Origin: Deltaproteobacteria bacterium
Lineage (GTDB): Bacteria; Desulfobacterota; JAFDED01
Assembly: GCA_019310535.1 (NCBI GenBank)
Contig: JAFDED010000028.1
Location: 1-45,047, forward strand
Length of the DNA: 45,047 bases
Direction: 5' to 3'
Part shown: positions 26,370 through 35,839 of the stretch, piece by piece
How the letters are laid out: the number at the start of each line of letters is the position of its first letter
Position numbering within the stretch: position 1 is the stretch's first letter
Made by a program: the position numbers and the translations under genes
The notes under the pieces: model-generated
Database searches by the model: none
What the model was told of the DNA's origin: nothing
What the model saw: only the letters and a program-made list of their open reading frames with translations

Positions 26370-26854
26370 GATCCAGCCTCCGATCCGGCGGTCTCTTGTT
26401 TTTTCACCAGGTTGCGGTAACGCACCGGGCCGATCTCAAGCACCCCGCGCACGACCTCGGTGACCAGGTGCTGGAACTTCTCGCCCTCCGCGGCGGAGAC
26501 CCACGAGAAGCGCACCCGCTCGGGCTCGATCCCCAGGTACTCCAGAAAGTTCCTCAGCAGGGCGAATTTCCGCCGCGCCGCATAGTTCCCCGAGAGGTAG
26601 TGGCAGTCGCCCGGATGGCATCCCGAGACCAGGACGCCGTCGGCCCCCATCTGGAGCGCCTTCACGATGAACATCGGGTTGATCCTTCCCGAGCAGGGCA
26701 CCCGGATCACCCTTATGTTGGGCGGGTATTGCATCCGGCTGATGCCGGCCAGATCAGCCCCGGCGTAGCTGCACCAGTTGCACAGGAACGCCACGATTTT
26801 CGGCTCCCAGCCCGGGGCGGTTTCCTTGTTCTCCGATATGATCTGTTCGGTCAT
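26366..26854 (-). CDS. floxD: MvhD/FloxD, [2Fe-2S] adaptor delivering electrons to HdrA
   Basis: 162 residues of the MvhD family. Cluster ligands are visible in FLCNWCSYAGAD, RVPCSGRI and SGCHPGDCHY. In methanogens MvhD docks hydrogenase onto HdrA; in sulfate reducers FloxD plays the same part for NADH-derived electrons. It lies between the long hdrA and floxC, overlapping floxC by four bases. A divergent paralogue is encoded at 30507-31268. Confidence 0.92.
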   Translation of the reverse strand: MTEQIISENKETAPGWEPKIVAFLCNWCSYAGADLAGISRMQYPPNIRVIRVPCSGRINPMFIVKALQMGADGVLVSGCHPGDCHYLSGNYAARRKFALLRNFLEYLGIEPERVRFSWVSAAEGEKFQHLVTEVVRGVLEIGPVRYRNLVKKQETAGSEAGS

Positions 26855-26964
26855 ACGCAGTACTCTTCTTTACTGTTCAAGAGTTGAGTCAAATCGCCGC
26901 GGATACTGATTGAATCACAGCTTTCGATCCATAAGAATTGAATAAAAATCAAGCAATTAACGTT

Positions 26965-29900
26965 TTATTTGCCGGCCTGACAGGATAATCCTGTGTTGCT
27001 GTTGCGCCGGGCCAGCAGCCCCTCCAGCACATCGAGTATCTGCTGGTTTGAAAATCCCTTCACGTCCACCGCGTTGGAGCGGCACGAGGCCGCACACACG
27101 CCGCATCCCTTGCAGAGCACCTCGTTGACCACCGCCACCCCTTTTTCGTTGTCCACTTCGATGGCGCCGAAGGGGCAGTTCAACTCGCAGAGGCGGCATG
27201 CCATGCAGCGCTCGGGGATGACGTGCGCCACCTTGCCCTCGGCCTCGATCTCGTCCCTGGTCAGCACCGTGGCCGCCCGCGCCGCAGCGGCCAGGGCCTG
27301 GGCGATGGACTCCTCCATGAATTTGGGCCCGTGGGCCAGCCCGCACATGAAGACCCCCTCGGTGGCGAAATCAACGGGCCGGAGCTTCATGTGCGCCTCC
27401 AGGAAAAACCCTTCGTCTGTCAGGGGGATTTTCAGAAATCGGGCCAGCTCCCGGTTCTCCTGGTGCGCCACCGTTGCCACGCTCAAGACAGCGAAATCCA
27501 CCGGCATTTTCACCGGAATGCCCAGCGCGGGCTCGTCGAAGCTGACCATCAGCCGGTCCCCCTCCCGTTCCACGCGCGGGGGCCGATCCCGTTCATAGGG
27601 CACAAACCGGACGCCCGCTTCCCGCGCCCGATGGTAGTACACCTCCTTGGTGCCGTAAGTGCGGATATCGCGGTAGAGGATCAGCACATCCGCGGTCGGG
27701 TCCATCCGTTTCAGCCGGAGGGCGTTCTTGACCGCCTCGCCGCAGCAGTACCGGCTGCAATAAGGACGCTCTTCGTCGCGGGAGCCCACGCACTGGATCA
27801 TGACCACGGTCCTGGAACCGCGGGTAATGGCCGGGTCGCCCCCGGCCAGCCGCTCCTCCATCTCCAACTGGGTGAGCACTCTCTCGTCTTTTCCCCGCAG
27901 GTACTGGTCGGTTTCCAGCTCGCGGCCGCCGGTCGCCACGATGACAACCCCGTGTTCCACTTCTTCCGTGATGCCCCCGGCTTTCTCCAGGGTCGTCCTG
28001 AAGTTCCCCACAAACCCCAATATACCGGCGATTTGTGTCCCGGTGCGAACCCGGATGTTCTCGTGGGTGAGCACCCGGCGTGTAAGGTCATCCAGGAAAG
28101 GCCTTACGTCTTCCATCTCCAGGGTGTAGCGCAACCTGCGGAAGTTGCCGCCCAGCTCATTCTCCTTTTCAACCAGGTGGGCCGTGAACCCCTGGCGGGC
28201 CAGGCTCAGGGCGGCGGTCATCCCCGCCACCCCGCCGCCGACTACCAGGGCCGTCGGCGTAACGGGCAGCCTGGCGGCGGCCAGGGGCTGGAGGCGCCGC
28301 GCCTTGTAAACGGCCATGCGGACCAGGTCTTTGGCCTTGTCAGTGGCCTTTTCGGGCTGATCCATGTGGACCCAGCTATCCTGGTCGCGGATGTTGGCCA
28401 TCTCGAACAGGTACGGGTTCAACCCCGCCTCGCGCAGGGTATCCTGGAACAGCGGCTCGTGGGTGCGCGGCGAGCAGGAGGCTACCACCACCCGGTTGAG
28501 CCGGTACCGGCAAATATAATCCCGCATCTGTTTCTGAAAGTCCTGGGAGCAGGTGTACAGTCCGTCGGTGGCGAACTCCACGCGGGGCAGACTTCGGGCG
28601 TACTCGGTCACTTCGGGAACATCCACCACGCCGCCGATGTTGATGCCGCAGTGGCAGACGAAAACGCCGATACGCTCGGGCTCGCCCCTGATGTCCCGCT
28701 CCGCGGGAATCTCTTTGCTCTTGACCAGTGTATTGCGGACCGGGGCCAGAATCTCCGCCGCACGGGACGCCACCGCGCTGGCCTGCATGACCGTTTCGGG
28801 AATATCCTTGGGCCCGGTGAACACGCCGGCCGCGAAAATTCCCGGCCGGGTGGTATCCATGGGCGCCGCGGGACTGGTCTTGCAGAAGCCGTGCTCGTCC
28901 AGCTCCACCCCCAGCCAGCGGCTCATCTCCCTGAGCCGCTCAGGGGTGCGAAACCCCACGGAAAGGACCACCAGGTCGAAAATCTCCTCTGACAGGCTGC
29001 CATTGCCGCTCACGTAACGAAGGAGCAGGTCGTTGCCCGGCTGCATCTCTTTGACGGAGGAGACCATGCACCGGATATAGCGAATGCCGTACTGCCCGAC
29101 GGCCCGTTCGTAATACTGGTCGAATCCCTTGCCGTGGGCTCGAATGTCCATGTAGAAGATGGTGGGCTCGATGGACGACAGATGCTCCTTGGCGATCATC
29201 GCCTCCTTGGTGGCATACATGCAGCAGGCCGATGAGCAATAGTGGATGCCCCGCGAGGGGTCCCTGGAGCCGACGCACTGGATGAAAGCTATCTTTGCGG
29301 GCTCTTTCTTGTCAAAAGGCCGCTGGATGTGGCCCCCGAAAGGTCCCGAGGCGCTGAGCATCCTTTCGAACTCGATGCCGGTTACTACATTGGGATATAT
29401 GCCGTACCCGTACTCACCTTTGAGCCCGGCGTTAAAAACTTCGTACCCGGGCGCCAGGATTATCGCGCCCACGCGAACCGCTTCGTCCTCCTCCTTCTCG
29501 GTGTAGCGCACCGCGCCGGCCGGACACACCCTGGCGCACAGCCCGCAGCCGATGCACCGGTCGGAGTCGATGGCATAGGCCAGGGGGACGGCCTGGGGGT
29601 AATCGATGTAAACGGCCGTCCGCCTGCTGAGGCCTCGATTGAATGTGTCGATGGCGGAGATGGGGCAGTGGGATGCGCAAATCCCGCATCCGGTGCACTC
29701 GTCCATATCGATGTACCGGGGCCTGCGCCGGATGGCGACGGAAAAGTCCCCGGCCCCGCCCTCCGCGGCCGTCACCTCTGCGTTGGTGATGGTGCGGATG
29801 TTCAGGTGCTTGCCGCACTCCACAAGCTTGGGCGAGAGGATGCACATGGAGCAGTCGTTGGTGGGAAAGGTCTTGTCCAGTTGCGGCATGACGCCGCCGA

Positions 29901-30030
29901 TGGAGGGCGAGCTTTCCACCAGGTGGACATAGAACCCCGCCTCCGCCAGGTCAAGGGACGCCTGGATCCCTCCGATCCCTCCCCCCACCACCATGACTGA
30001 CCCGATTTTGCTTTTGTTATGCTGGTTCAT
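26965..30030 (-). CDS. hdrA: Long HdrA: FAD-containing bifurcating core of heterodisulfide reductase
   Basis: 1021 residues, longer than classical ~650-residue HdrA. Residues 1-~445 form an HdrA-like FAD module with VVGGGIGGIQASLDLAE, the NDCSMC segment, and [4Fe-4S] sites CTGCGICASHCP and CIGCGLCARVCP. From ~457 a second unit starts with VFVCHCGINIGG, the usual HdrA N-terminus, then VVGGGVAGMTAALSLA and C-terminal ferredoxin sites CMACRLCELNCP and CKGCGVCAASC. So it is a tandem HdrA-type fusion. HdrA's flavin is the electron-bifurcation site. I start at ATG 30030; the frame open to 30105 runs into repeat sequence. It probably pairs with HdrB, HdrC and FloxD. Confidence 0.9.
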   Translation of the reverse strand: MNQHNKSKIGSVMVVGGGIGGIQASLDLAEAGFYVHLVESSPSIGGVMPQLDKTFPTNDCSMCILSPKLVECGKHLNIRTITNAEVTAAEGGAGDFSVAIRRRPRYIDMDECTGCGICASHCPISAIDTFNRGLSRRTAVYIDYPQAVPLAYAIDSDRCIGCGLCARVCPAGAVRYTEKEEDEAVRVGAIILAPGYEVFNAGLKGEYGYGIYPNVVTGIEFERMLSASGPFGGHIQRPFDKKEPAKIAFIQCVGSRDPSRGIHYCSSACCMYATKEAMIAKEHLSSIEPTIFYMDIRAHGKGFDQYYERAVGQYGIRYIRCMVSSVKEMQPGNDLLLRYVSGNGSLSEEIFDLVVLSVGFRTPERLREMSRWLGVELDEHGFCKTSPAAPMDTTRPGIFAAGVFTGPKDIPETVMQASAVASRAAEILAPVRNTLVKSKEIPAERDIRGEPERIGVFVCHCGINIGGVVDVPEVTEYARSLPRVEFATDGLYTCSQDFQKQMRDYICRYRLNRVVVASCSPRTHEPLFQDTLREAGLNPYLFEMANIRDQDSWVHMDQPEKATDKAKDLVRMAVYKARRLQPLAAARLPVTPTALVVGGGVAGMTAALSLARQGFTAHLVEKENELGGNFRRLRYTLEMEDVRPFLDDLTRRVLTHENIRVRTGTQIAGILGFVGNFRTTLEKAGGITEEVEHGVVIVATGGRELETDQYLRGKDERVLTQLEMEERLAGGDPAITRGSRTVVMIQCVGSRDEERPYCSRYCCGEAVKNALRLKRMDPTADVLILYRDIRTYGTKEVYYHRAREAGVRFVPYERDRPPRVEREGDRLMVSFDEPALGIPVKMPVDFAVLSVATVAHQENRELARFLKIPLTDEGFFLEAHMKLRPVDFATEGVFMCGLAHGPKFMEESIAQALAAAARAATVLTRDEIEAEGKVAHVIPERCMACRLCELNCPFGAIEVDNEKGVAVVNEVLCKGCGVCAASCRSNAVDVKGFSNQQILDVLEGLLARRNSNTGLSCQAGK

Positions 30031-30031
30031 A

Positions 30032-30556
30032 GTACGTAAATCCGAAACCCGAATTACAATTTGATACACCCTGTGGGTGGAAAAGGTCCTTGAAATCCCC
30101 CCCAACCCCCCTTTTTCAAAGGGGGGAGGCGCTGTTTCATTGTTTCAGGGCTGACCCTCTCTTATGATAACAACCCCTGCCCGCGTTCATAAGGGGGGGC
30201 GCTGTTTTATTGTTTCAGAGGCACAACACAAGCTGCTTTTCCCGAATCATGCCTTAACGGTCCCCCCCCTTTATGACCCGAACCATGCCCAAACGGTCCC
30301 CCCCTTTCATAAAGGGGGGACAGGGGGGATTTTCATTGTTTCATTGTCTCAGGGACACAACACAAGCTGCTTTTCCCGAATCATGCCTTATCGGTCCCCC
30401 CCCTTTATGACCCGAACCATGCCCAAACGGTCCCCCCCTTTCATAAAGGGGGGACAGGGGGGATTTTCATGCCCCGCTGGTGCAGCCCAAGCAATAGAGT
30501 TATTTTTTATATGCCTTCCGCTGCGAACCGGGGGAGCCCGTCAACCGATGAGTGGT
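30032..30556. repeat. C-rich dispersed element, copy A (longest copy)
   Basis: Fills the gap between hdrA and the mvhD-like gene. It holds several hairpins of the form CCCCCTTTCATAAAGGGGG and a 134-bp unit present twice (from 30222 and from 30356). The core recurs at 38559-38871, partly at 41419-41515, and both ends recur at 44849-45047. Its right edge covers the last ~16 codons of the mvhD-like gene. There are no terminal inverted repeats and no transposase. Confidence 0.85.
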
Positions 30557-31268
30557 GCCGCACCTTGCCCTCTTTTTCCAGAAGGGTGATCACCCCGGAG
30601 ACGCGGCCCACGTCCTCGTCCGCCGCCTCTGCCAGCTCCCGGGATGTCCTCGGCGACTGCTTTAAAAGAAGCAGCAACCGCGCCTGTAAAAAGGCGTCGC
30701 GCACCACTTCGTCCAGCGCCCTGCTGAATTCCTCTTCCGAGAGGACGCGGCCGAAAACATTTCCTGTTTTCTTGAGATCGTAGCCGACGCCCGCCAGCCA
30801 CCGCAGTTTCTCCGCTTCGGAGGCCATGAGCGCGGCCATGAGCGAGAGGGCCGTATCCTCGCCGGGCACGGGGTGTCCCAGGGGAGCCAGGGTGCGGGTG
30901 AAATCGTCGGTCTCCCTGGCGAATCCCTCCCCATCGGCCGCCTCCAGCCAGGCCAGCCGGACCCGGCGAGGATCCACGCCGCACAGGGCCAGAAGGCGCT
31001 GAGCGAGATCAACCCGGCCGCGGGCCATGATGTTGCCGGTGAGGTAGTGGCACCGCTCCACCCGGCATCCGGCCAGGAGCACCCCGTGCGCCCGGTGGAG
31101 GAAAGGCTCGATCAGGGCGCCCGCGTCCACCTGTCCCACGCACCGAACCTCCACCACCCGGATTCCGGTGGGCAGGGGGATTCCCAGCCTTCCGGCCTGG
31201 TCGGCGCTGGAGTACCCTCCCCATTCACAACAGTATGCTACAATGCCTGGCGTGTTTTCCATGATCAT
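30507..31268 (-). CDS. Divergent MvhD paralogue fused to a C-terminal winged-helix domain
   Basis: 253 residues. Residues 1-~135 are MvhD-like (RCVGQV, AGCRVERCHYLTGN), but the CxxC of MvhD (CNWC) is replaced by YCCEWGG, so one expected cluster ligand is moved or lost. Residues ~175-253 look like an ArsR/HdrA-associated winged helix (LLKQSPRTSRELAEAAD, GRVSGVITLLEKEGKVR). It lies between the two hdrA genes and presumably serves the shorter HdrA. A redox-sensing regulator is another possibility. The last ~16 residues are encoded by repeated DNA (element A). Start may be 31268 or 31262. Confidence 0.82.
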   Translation of the reverse strand: MIMENTPGIVAYCCEWGGYSSADQAGRLGIPLPTGIRVVEVRCVGQVDAGALIEPFLHRAHGVLLAGCRVERCHYLTGNIMARGRVDLAQRLLALCGVDPRRVRLAWLEAADGEGFARETDDFTRTLAPLGHPVPGEDTALSLMAALMASEAEKLRWLAGVGYDLKKTGNVFGRVLSEEEFSRALDEVVRDAFLQARLLLLLKQSPRTSRELAEAADEDVGRVSGVITLLEKEGKVRHHSSVDGLPRFAAEGI

Positions 31269-31377
31269 GTCGCCGTAAACCGCCTGAAAAAAGATTCATC
31301 GCAAAATACAAAACCGGCAATGAGCAGTTCAAGATTATTCAGGATTATCCTGTTTTGCAATGATCTCCCTTCCCGTT

Positions 31378-33096
31378 TCACCTCTCGTGAGCGCTTATGC
31401 CCTTATCCGCGCTCAGCGCCCTGATCTGGGCCCTCAACTGTGCGTCCGTATGGTTCTGCAGGGTGATGGCCAGGGCCGGGCAACCCGCGCTGCAAATGCC
31501 GCACCCCCGGCACGCGGCCGCTGCAATAAACGCCTTTTGCTCGTTATCCACCGTTGTCAGGGCCGCGGCGTTGAAAGGGCAAACGTCCGCGCAAAGCCCG
31601 CACCCGATGCAACGCCGGATATCCACCGCGGCCCTCACCGCCTCCGGCGCATCCGCGGCCTCATCGAGCCAGCGGGCCATCCCGGCGGCCGCCTCCATGG
31701 CCTGACGTGCGGCTTCCGATGCGCTGCAGGGCCAGTGGGCGGAGCCTGCCACCGCCGCGCCGGGGATCACCGGCCACTCGGGCTTTAATTTGACCTGGCG
31801 CTCCACCACGAAACCATGGGCATCAGCCGGCAGACCTATCATTCCGGCCAGTCGCCGCGTCTCATCCAGGGGGACCATGGGCGTCACCGGCACCACGAGA
31901 TCGCATGATATTTCGTCTTCCGTTCCGTCGGCGCTCCGGAAGACCGCGGCGTTTCCGCGTGGACGAGGCGGGACGGCCGGGTCGAAGCGCACGAACCGGA
32001 CCCCCTCACTAAGGGCATCCTTGATATCCCGGGGGTTCATGCAATTCACTGACAGGTCCCGGTAGAGAACCGTAACCGCACATGCCGGATCATGCTCCCG
32101 GAGGAGACGGGCGTTCTTGACTGCGGCCATGCAGCAGAACCGGGCGCAGTAAGGCCGCCGGTCGCACCGGGCTCCCGCGCACAGGACCATGACCACATGC
32201 CGTGCTTCCAGGGTTCCTTCCCGCAGCATCCCCTCCAGGTCCAGCAGGGAGACCACGCCCGGGCTTTCCCATCCCGCCAGTTCCGAGGGCGCCAGCGGCC
32301 GCGCTCCCGTGGCGAGCAAAACCAGGGAAACGTCCAGCGCTTCGGCCCCGTTGCCGCCGGACTCCAGGTAGAGCCTGTACCCCGTGTGCGTTCTCTCGAT
32401 TCGGTCGATACTTGTTCCGGTGCGCAGGTCAACCCCCGGATTCCGGCGTATGGCGGCCAGTTTTTTCTGCACCTGCACCGCTGGATCTTTCCCCGAGGGA
32501 TAGAGGGTCCCCAGTTTTCCCAGGAGCCCCCCGGCTTGATCCTCCTTTTCCAGGAGAAAGACATGGAAGCCGCGGGCGGCCAGAGCCCCGGCCGCGGTAA
32601 TGCCTGAAATGCCCGCGCCGATCACGGCGGCCGTCCGGACGACGGGCTTACCGGAGAGATCGGACGGTTTCCAGGCCAGGCTCCGGGCCACGCCCATGCG
32701 AAGGAGGTCCCGGGCTTTTTCCTGCACCGGGGGCCCGCCCTGCCGGTGGGCCCATGCACAGTGTTCCCGGAGGTTCACCATTTCAAAGCCCGCCGGGTGT
32801 ATTCCCATCTCCTTCAGCACCCGCCGGAACCCGGGGCGATGTGTCCGGGGCGTGCACCCGGCCACCACCACCCGGTCGATGCCGTGTGTTTTCACGGCCT
32901 CTTTCAGCGAGACCAATCCCCGGCCCGCGCAGGGATACGCATCAACCTGGACGCGGACGACTCCCGGCATCCGGGCCGCCTCTTCCGCCAGGCCCGAAAG
33001 GTCAAGGACGGCTTCGATGCCGTCTCCGCACCGGCAAAGGAACACGCCGACACGCGGGGCCGCATCCGAATCGGGATTCGTGCTCCGGGAGATCAT
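31378..33096 (-). CDS. Short HdrA paralogue
   Basis: 572 residues. It begins with VGVFLCRCGDGIEAV, matching the HdrA N-terminal cluster motif, then AGCTPRTHRPGF, a FAD site VIGAGISGITAAGALAARG, a cysteine group CDRRPYCARFCCMAAVKNA, and a C-terminal double ferredoxin, CIGCGLCADVCPF and CRGCGICSAGCP. It is shorter than the HdrA at 26965-30030 and lacks the extra N-terminal FAD module. The start overlaps the nuoG-like stop (ATGA), so it is coupled to the Nuo-like genes. It may receive electrons from the NuoEFG-like module. Confidence 0.88.
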   Translation of the reverse strand: MISRSTNPDSDAAPRVGVFLCRCGDGIEAVLDLSGLAEEAARMPGVVRVQVDAYPCAGRGLVSLKEAVKTHGIDRVVVAGCTPRTHRPGFRRVLKEMGIHPAGFEMVNLREHCAWAHRQGGPPVQEKARDLLRMGVARSLAWKPSDLSGKPVVRTAAVIGAGISGITAAGALAARGFHVFLLEKEDQAGGLLGKLGTLYPSGKDPAVQVQKKLAAIRRNPGVDLRTGTSIDRIERTHTGYRLYLESGGNGAEALDVSLVLLATGARPLAPSELAGWESPGVVSLLDLEGMLREGTLEARHVVMVLCAGARCDRRPYCARFCCMAAVKNARLLREHDPACAVTVLYRDLSVNCMNPRDIKDALSEGVRFVRFDPAVPPRPRGNAAVFRSADGTEDEISCDLVVPVTPMVPLDETRRLAGMIGLPADAHGFVVERQVKLKPEWPVIPGAAVAGSAHWPCSASEAARQAMEAAAGMARWLDEAADAPEAVRAAVDIRRCIGCGLCADVCPFNAAALTTVDNEQKAFIAAAACRGCGICSAGCPALAITLQNHTDAQLRAQIRALSADKGISAHER

Positions 33097-33779
33097 ATCG
33101 CTTCTCCCTCCTCCCGCGGCGGTTCGGACAATTCGTAAAAAATCGGCTCCATCTCGTATTCACCGCACAGCCTGCACGCGGTCCGGTCGTCCGGATGAGC
33201 ATGCTGATGGACGGAGCTGGCCGGCTCGATCTCCTCCAGCTTGATGCAGTTGGTGGGGCATATGGTCACGCAGGTGGCGCAGCCGATGCACGCGCTGGAC
33301 CGGGTGCGGAACGGCGTGGTCATCTCCCTTTCCGTGCCTCGTTGAGAAAGGGTGATGGCGCCCACGCCCACGATCTCCTCGCAGGCCCTCACGCACAGGC
33401 CGCAGAGGATGCACTGGTCATCCTGCCGGGTGAACCGGGTGGCCGTAACCCCCAGAGAGGCCGCTGTTTCCCGTACGGCGGCGTTCTCGGGACAGCGGGC
33501 CAGCAGCAGTTCGGCGATGATCTTCCTCGTCTGAACCACCTCGGGGGTGTCGGTGAGCACCGAGAGCCCTTCCTCAACCGGATACAGGCACGAGACAACC
33601 ACACGCCTGCGGCCGCCCCTCTCCACCTCCACCAGGCACAGGCGGCAGGCGCCGTAAGACTCCACCATTGGGTGATAGCACAGGTTGGGAATAGGGACGC
33701 CGTTCTCCATGGCCGCTTCCAGGACCGTTGATCCGGCCGGCGCCTCGAACTCCCGGCCGTCGATGGTGATTTTTATCAT
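33093..33779 (-). CDS. NuoG/HoxU-like iron-sulfur subunit
   Basis: 228 residues. An N-terminal [2Fe-2S] domain has CYHPMVESYGACRLC, then a SLGVTATRF stretch, two [4Fe-4S] motifs CILCGLCVRACEE and CIGCATCVTICP, and a late CRLCGEYE. It corresponds to the electron-collecting N-terminus of NuoG, HoxU or HndD without a catalytic domain. AAGGGA precedes ATG 33779. It should collect electrons from the NuoF-like subunit and pass them to the short HdrA, whose gene overlaps its stop. Confidence 0.87.
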   Translation of the reverse strand: MIKITIDGREFEAPAGSTVLEAAMENGVPIPNLCYHPMVESYGACRLCLVEVERGGRRRVVVSCLYPVEEGLSVLTDTPEVVQTRKIIAELLLARCPENAAVRETAASLGVTATRFTRQDDQCILCGLCVRACEEIVGVGAITLSQRGTEREMTTPFRTRSSACIGCATCVTICPTNCIKLEEIEPASSVHQHAHPDDRTACRLCGEYEMEPIFYELSEPPREEGEAI

Positions 33780-33966
33780 GATTCCCTTCGCACCGCGTGT
33801 TGCGGGTTACGAGTCGAGGTTTCATGGAAACCCGCGGTTTGTTTACAGGACGTTCCCGGTTTTTCCTGAATCAAACGTAACACCTCCCGCCGATGCCCGG
33901 CCCCCCCTCACCCTGACCTTCAATGCTGTTGACTTAAAGTCCACGCTCACCCGCAGCTCTGTTATT

Positions 33967-35820
33967 TCACCTGATCTCCACCGCGCCGAAGTTGCAGTTG
34001 TCCAGACAAATGCCGCACTTGATGCACAGCGCGGGATCGATGGTGTGCGTTTTTTTGCGTTCTCCTTGTATCGCTTCTACAGGGCAATTCCGGGCGCACA
34101 CCGTGCAGCCGGTACACGCATCGGCGTTGATGGAGTAGGTGATCAGGGCCTTGCATGTTTTTCCCGGGCATCGGCGCCCGTCGATGTGCGCTTCATACTC
34201 ATCGCGGAAGTATCGCACCGTGCTCAGCACGGGGTTGGGAGCGCTTCCGCCCAGGGCGCAGAGCGACCCCAGCCGGACAGCCCGCGCCAGCTCCTCCAGA
34301 AGCTCTATGTCTCCTTCTTTCCCTTCCCCGCGGGTTATGGCAGTGAGAATATCCATCATGGAACGGATTCCTTCCCTGCAGGGGGTACACTTGCCGCACG
34401 ACTCCTCTTTCAGGAAATCGAGGAAGTAACGAGCCACGTCCACCATGCAGGTGTCCTCGTCCATCACGATCATTCCGCCGGAGCCCATCATGGAGCCGTG
34501 GCGTGTGAGCTCGTCGAAATCCACGGGGAGGTCGAGCAGGGAGGCCGGCAGGCATCCGCCCGAAGGGCCGCCGGTCTGGACCGCCTTGAACTGCTTGCCT
34601 TTCTGGATGCCCCCGCCTATATCATAGATGATCTGCCGCATGGTCATGCCCATGGGGACTTCCACCAGGCCGTTGTTGTTGACCTTTCCCACCAGGGAGA
34701 AGACTTTGGTGCCGGGGCTGCCTTCGGTGCCGATGGACCGGAACCACTCGGGGCCCCTGGTGATAATCCAGGGCACGTTGGCCCATGTCTCCACGTTGTT
34801 CAGGTTGGTTGGCTTTCCCCAGAGGCCGCGCTCCACGGTATGGATGTACTTTGCCCGGGGCTCTCCGGCTTCCCCCTCCAGGGAGGCCATCAGCGCTGAG
34901 GACTCCCCGCACACGAATGCGCCGCCGCCCCTGTTGATCTCGATGTCGAAGGAAAAGCCGGAGTTCAGAATATCCTCCCCCAGGAACCCGAACCCGCGCG
35001 CCTGGTCTATGGCCCGGCGCAGGTTCTTGATCGCAAGGGGATATTCCAGCCTCACGTAAATGTAGCCTTGATTGGAGCCGATGGCGTAAGCACCGATAAT
35101 CATCCCCTCGAGGACACTGTGGGGGTTCCCCTCCATGATGCTGCGATCCATGAATGCGCCGGGGTCCCCTTCGTCCCCGTTGCACACCACGTAGCGGACA
35201 TCGCCGGGGGCGTTTCGGCAGGAGCGCCACTTCCGTCCCGCGGGGAACCCTCCGCCGCCCCGGCCCCGGAGCCCCGAGCGCTCCACTGCATCAATGACAT
35301 CTTCCGGCGACATTTCCAGGACAGCCCTGGCCAGGGCGGCGTACCCCCCATGATCGATATAATCCTCGATGCAATCGGGATCGATCACTCCGTTAAGCCC
35401 CAGAACCAGACGGTTCTGTTGCTTGTAAAAGGGGACTTCATCGTCATGCACGATCGGCAGATTCGTGTAGGGGTCCTGATACAGAAGCCTCTCTATGTTC
35501 CGCCCATTGATGAGGGTCTCGCCAACAATTTCCTCGACATCATTCTTTTGGACGTGCTGGTAAAAAATTCTCTGTGGATGGATCACTACCACGGGCCCCC
35601 GCTGGCAGAACCCGTGGCATCCCGTGGTCCGCGCGACCACCCGGGCCCCAAGAGCCGTCTTTTTGAGTTCCCGCTCAAACGCCTCCGCCACGCTGCGGCT
35701 TCCGTTGGCCAGACAGCCCGTGCCGCAGCATACATTCACGACCACTTCCTCGCTTTTCCGGTCTTTCTGTATTGAGTCCCGCAAGCGCTGAAGTTGTTTC
35801 AATGTCTTGATTTTTGCCAT
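33967..35820 (-). CDS. NuoF/HndC-like NADH-oxidising flavoprotein with extra ferredoxin domains
   Basis: 617 residues. Residues ~25-110 are a thioredoxin-like [2Fe-2S] domain ([21 protein letters not shown]). Residues ~130-530 are the NuoF core with the NADH/FMN site [31 protein letters not shown], and the [4Fe-4S] motif [10 protein letters not shown]. The C-terminus has two more [4Fe-4S] sites, [12 protein letters not shown] and [12 protein letters not shown]. The architecture equals that of HydB/HndC of bifurcating NADH enzymes. I start at ATG 35820, where [10 protein letters not shown] begins; the open frame to 36009 is a shadow of the NuoE-like gene. Confidence 0.92.
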   Translation of the reverse strand: MAKIKTLKQLQRLRDSIQKDRKSEEVVVNVCCGTGCLANGSRSVAEAFERELKKTALGARVVARTTGCHGFCQRGPVVVIHPQRIFYQHVQKNDVEEIVGETLINGRNIERLLYQDPYTNLPIVHDDEVPFYKQQNRLVLGLNGVIDPDCIEDYIDHGGYAALARAVLEMSPEDVIDAVERSGLRGRGGGGFPAGRKWRSCRNAPGDVRYVVCNGDEGDPGAFMDRSIMEGNPHSVLEGMIIGAYAIGSNQGYIYVRLEYPLAIKNLRRAIDQARGFGFLGEDILNSGFSFDIEINRGGGAFVCGESSALMASLEGEAGEPRAKYIHTVERGLWGKPTNLNNVETWANVPWIITRGPEWFRSIGTEGSPGTKVFSLVGKVNNNGLVEVPMGMTMRQIIYDIGGGIQKGKQFKAVQTGGPSGGCLPASLLDLPVDFDELTRHGSMMGSGGMIVMDEDTCMVDVARYFLDFLKEESCGKCTPCREGIRSMMDILTAITRGEGKEGDIELLEELARAVRLGSLCALGGSAPNPVLSTVRYFRDEYEAHIDGRRCPGKTCKALITYSINADACTGCTVCARNCPVEAIQGERKKTHTIDPALCIKCGICLDNCNFGAVEIR

Positions 35821-35839
35821 TCTCAAATTCCGGCGAAGT

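Noticed and set aside
27223-28992. 589-codon plus-strand open frame opposite hdrA
   Set aside because: It is antisense to an unmistakable HdrA, has no ribosome-binding site and shows the His/Gly/Pro-rich composition of a shadow frame in GC-rich DNA.
30222-30489. Tandem 134-bp units considered as a CRISPR or minisatellite array
   Set aside because: There are only two units, no short repeat-spacer pattern and no cas genes; it is internal duplication of the dispersed element.
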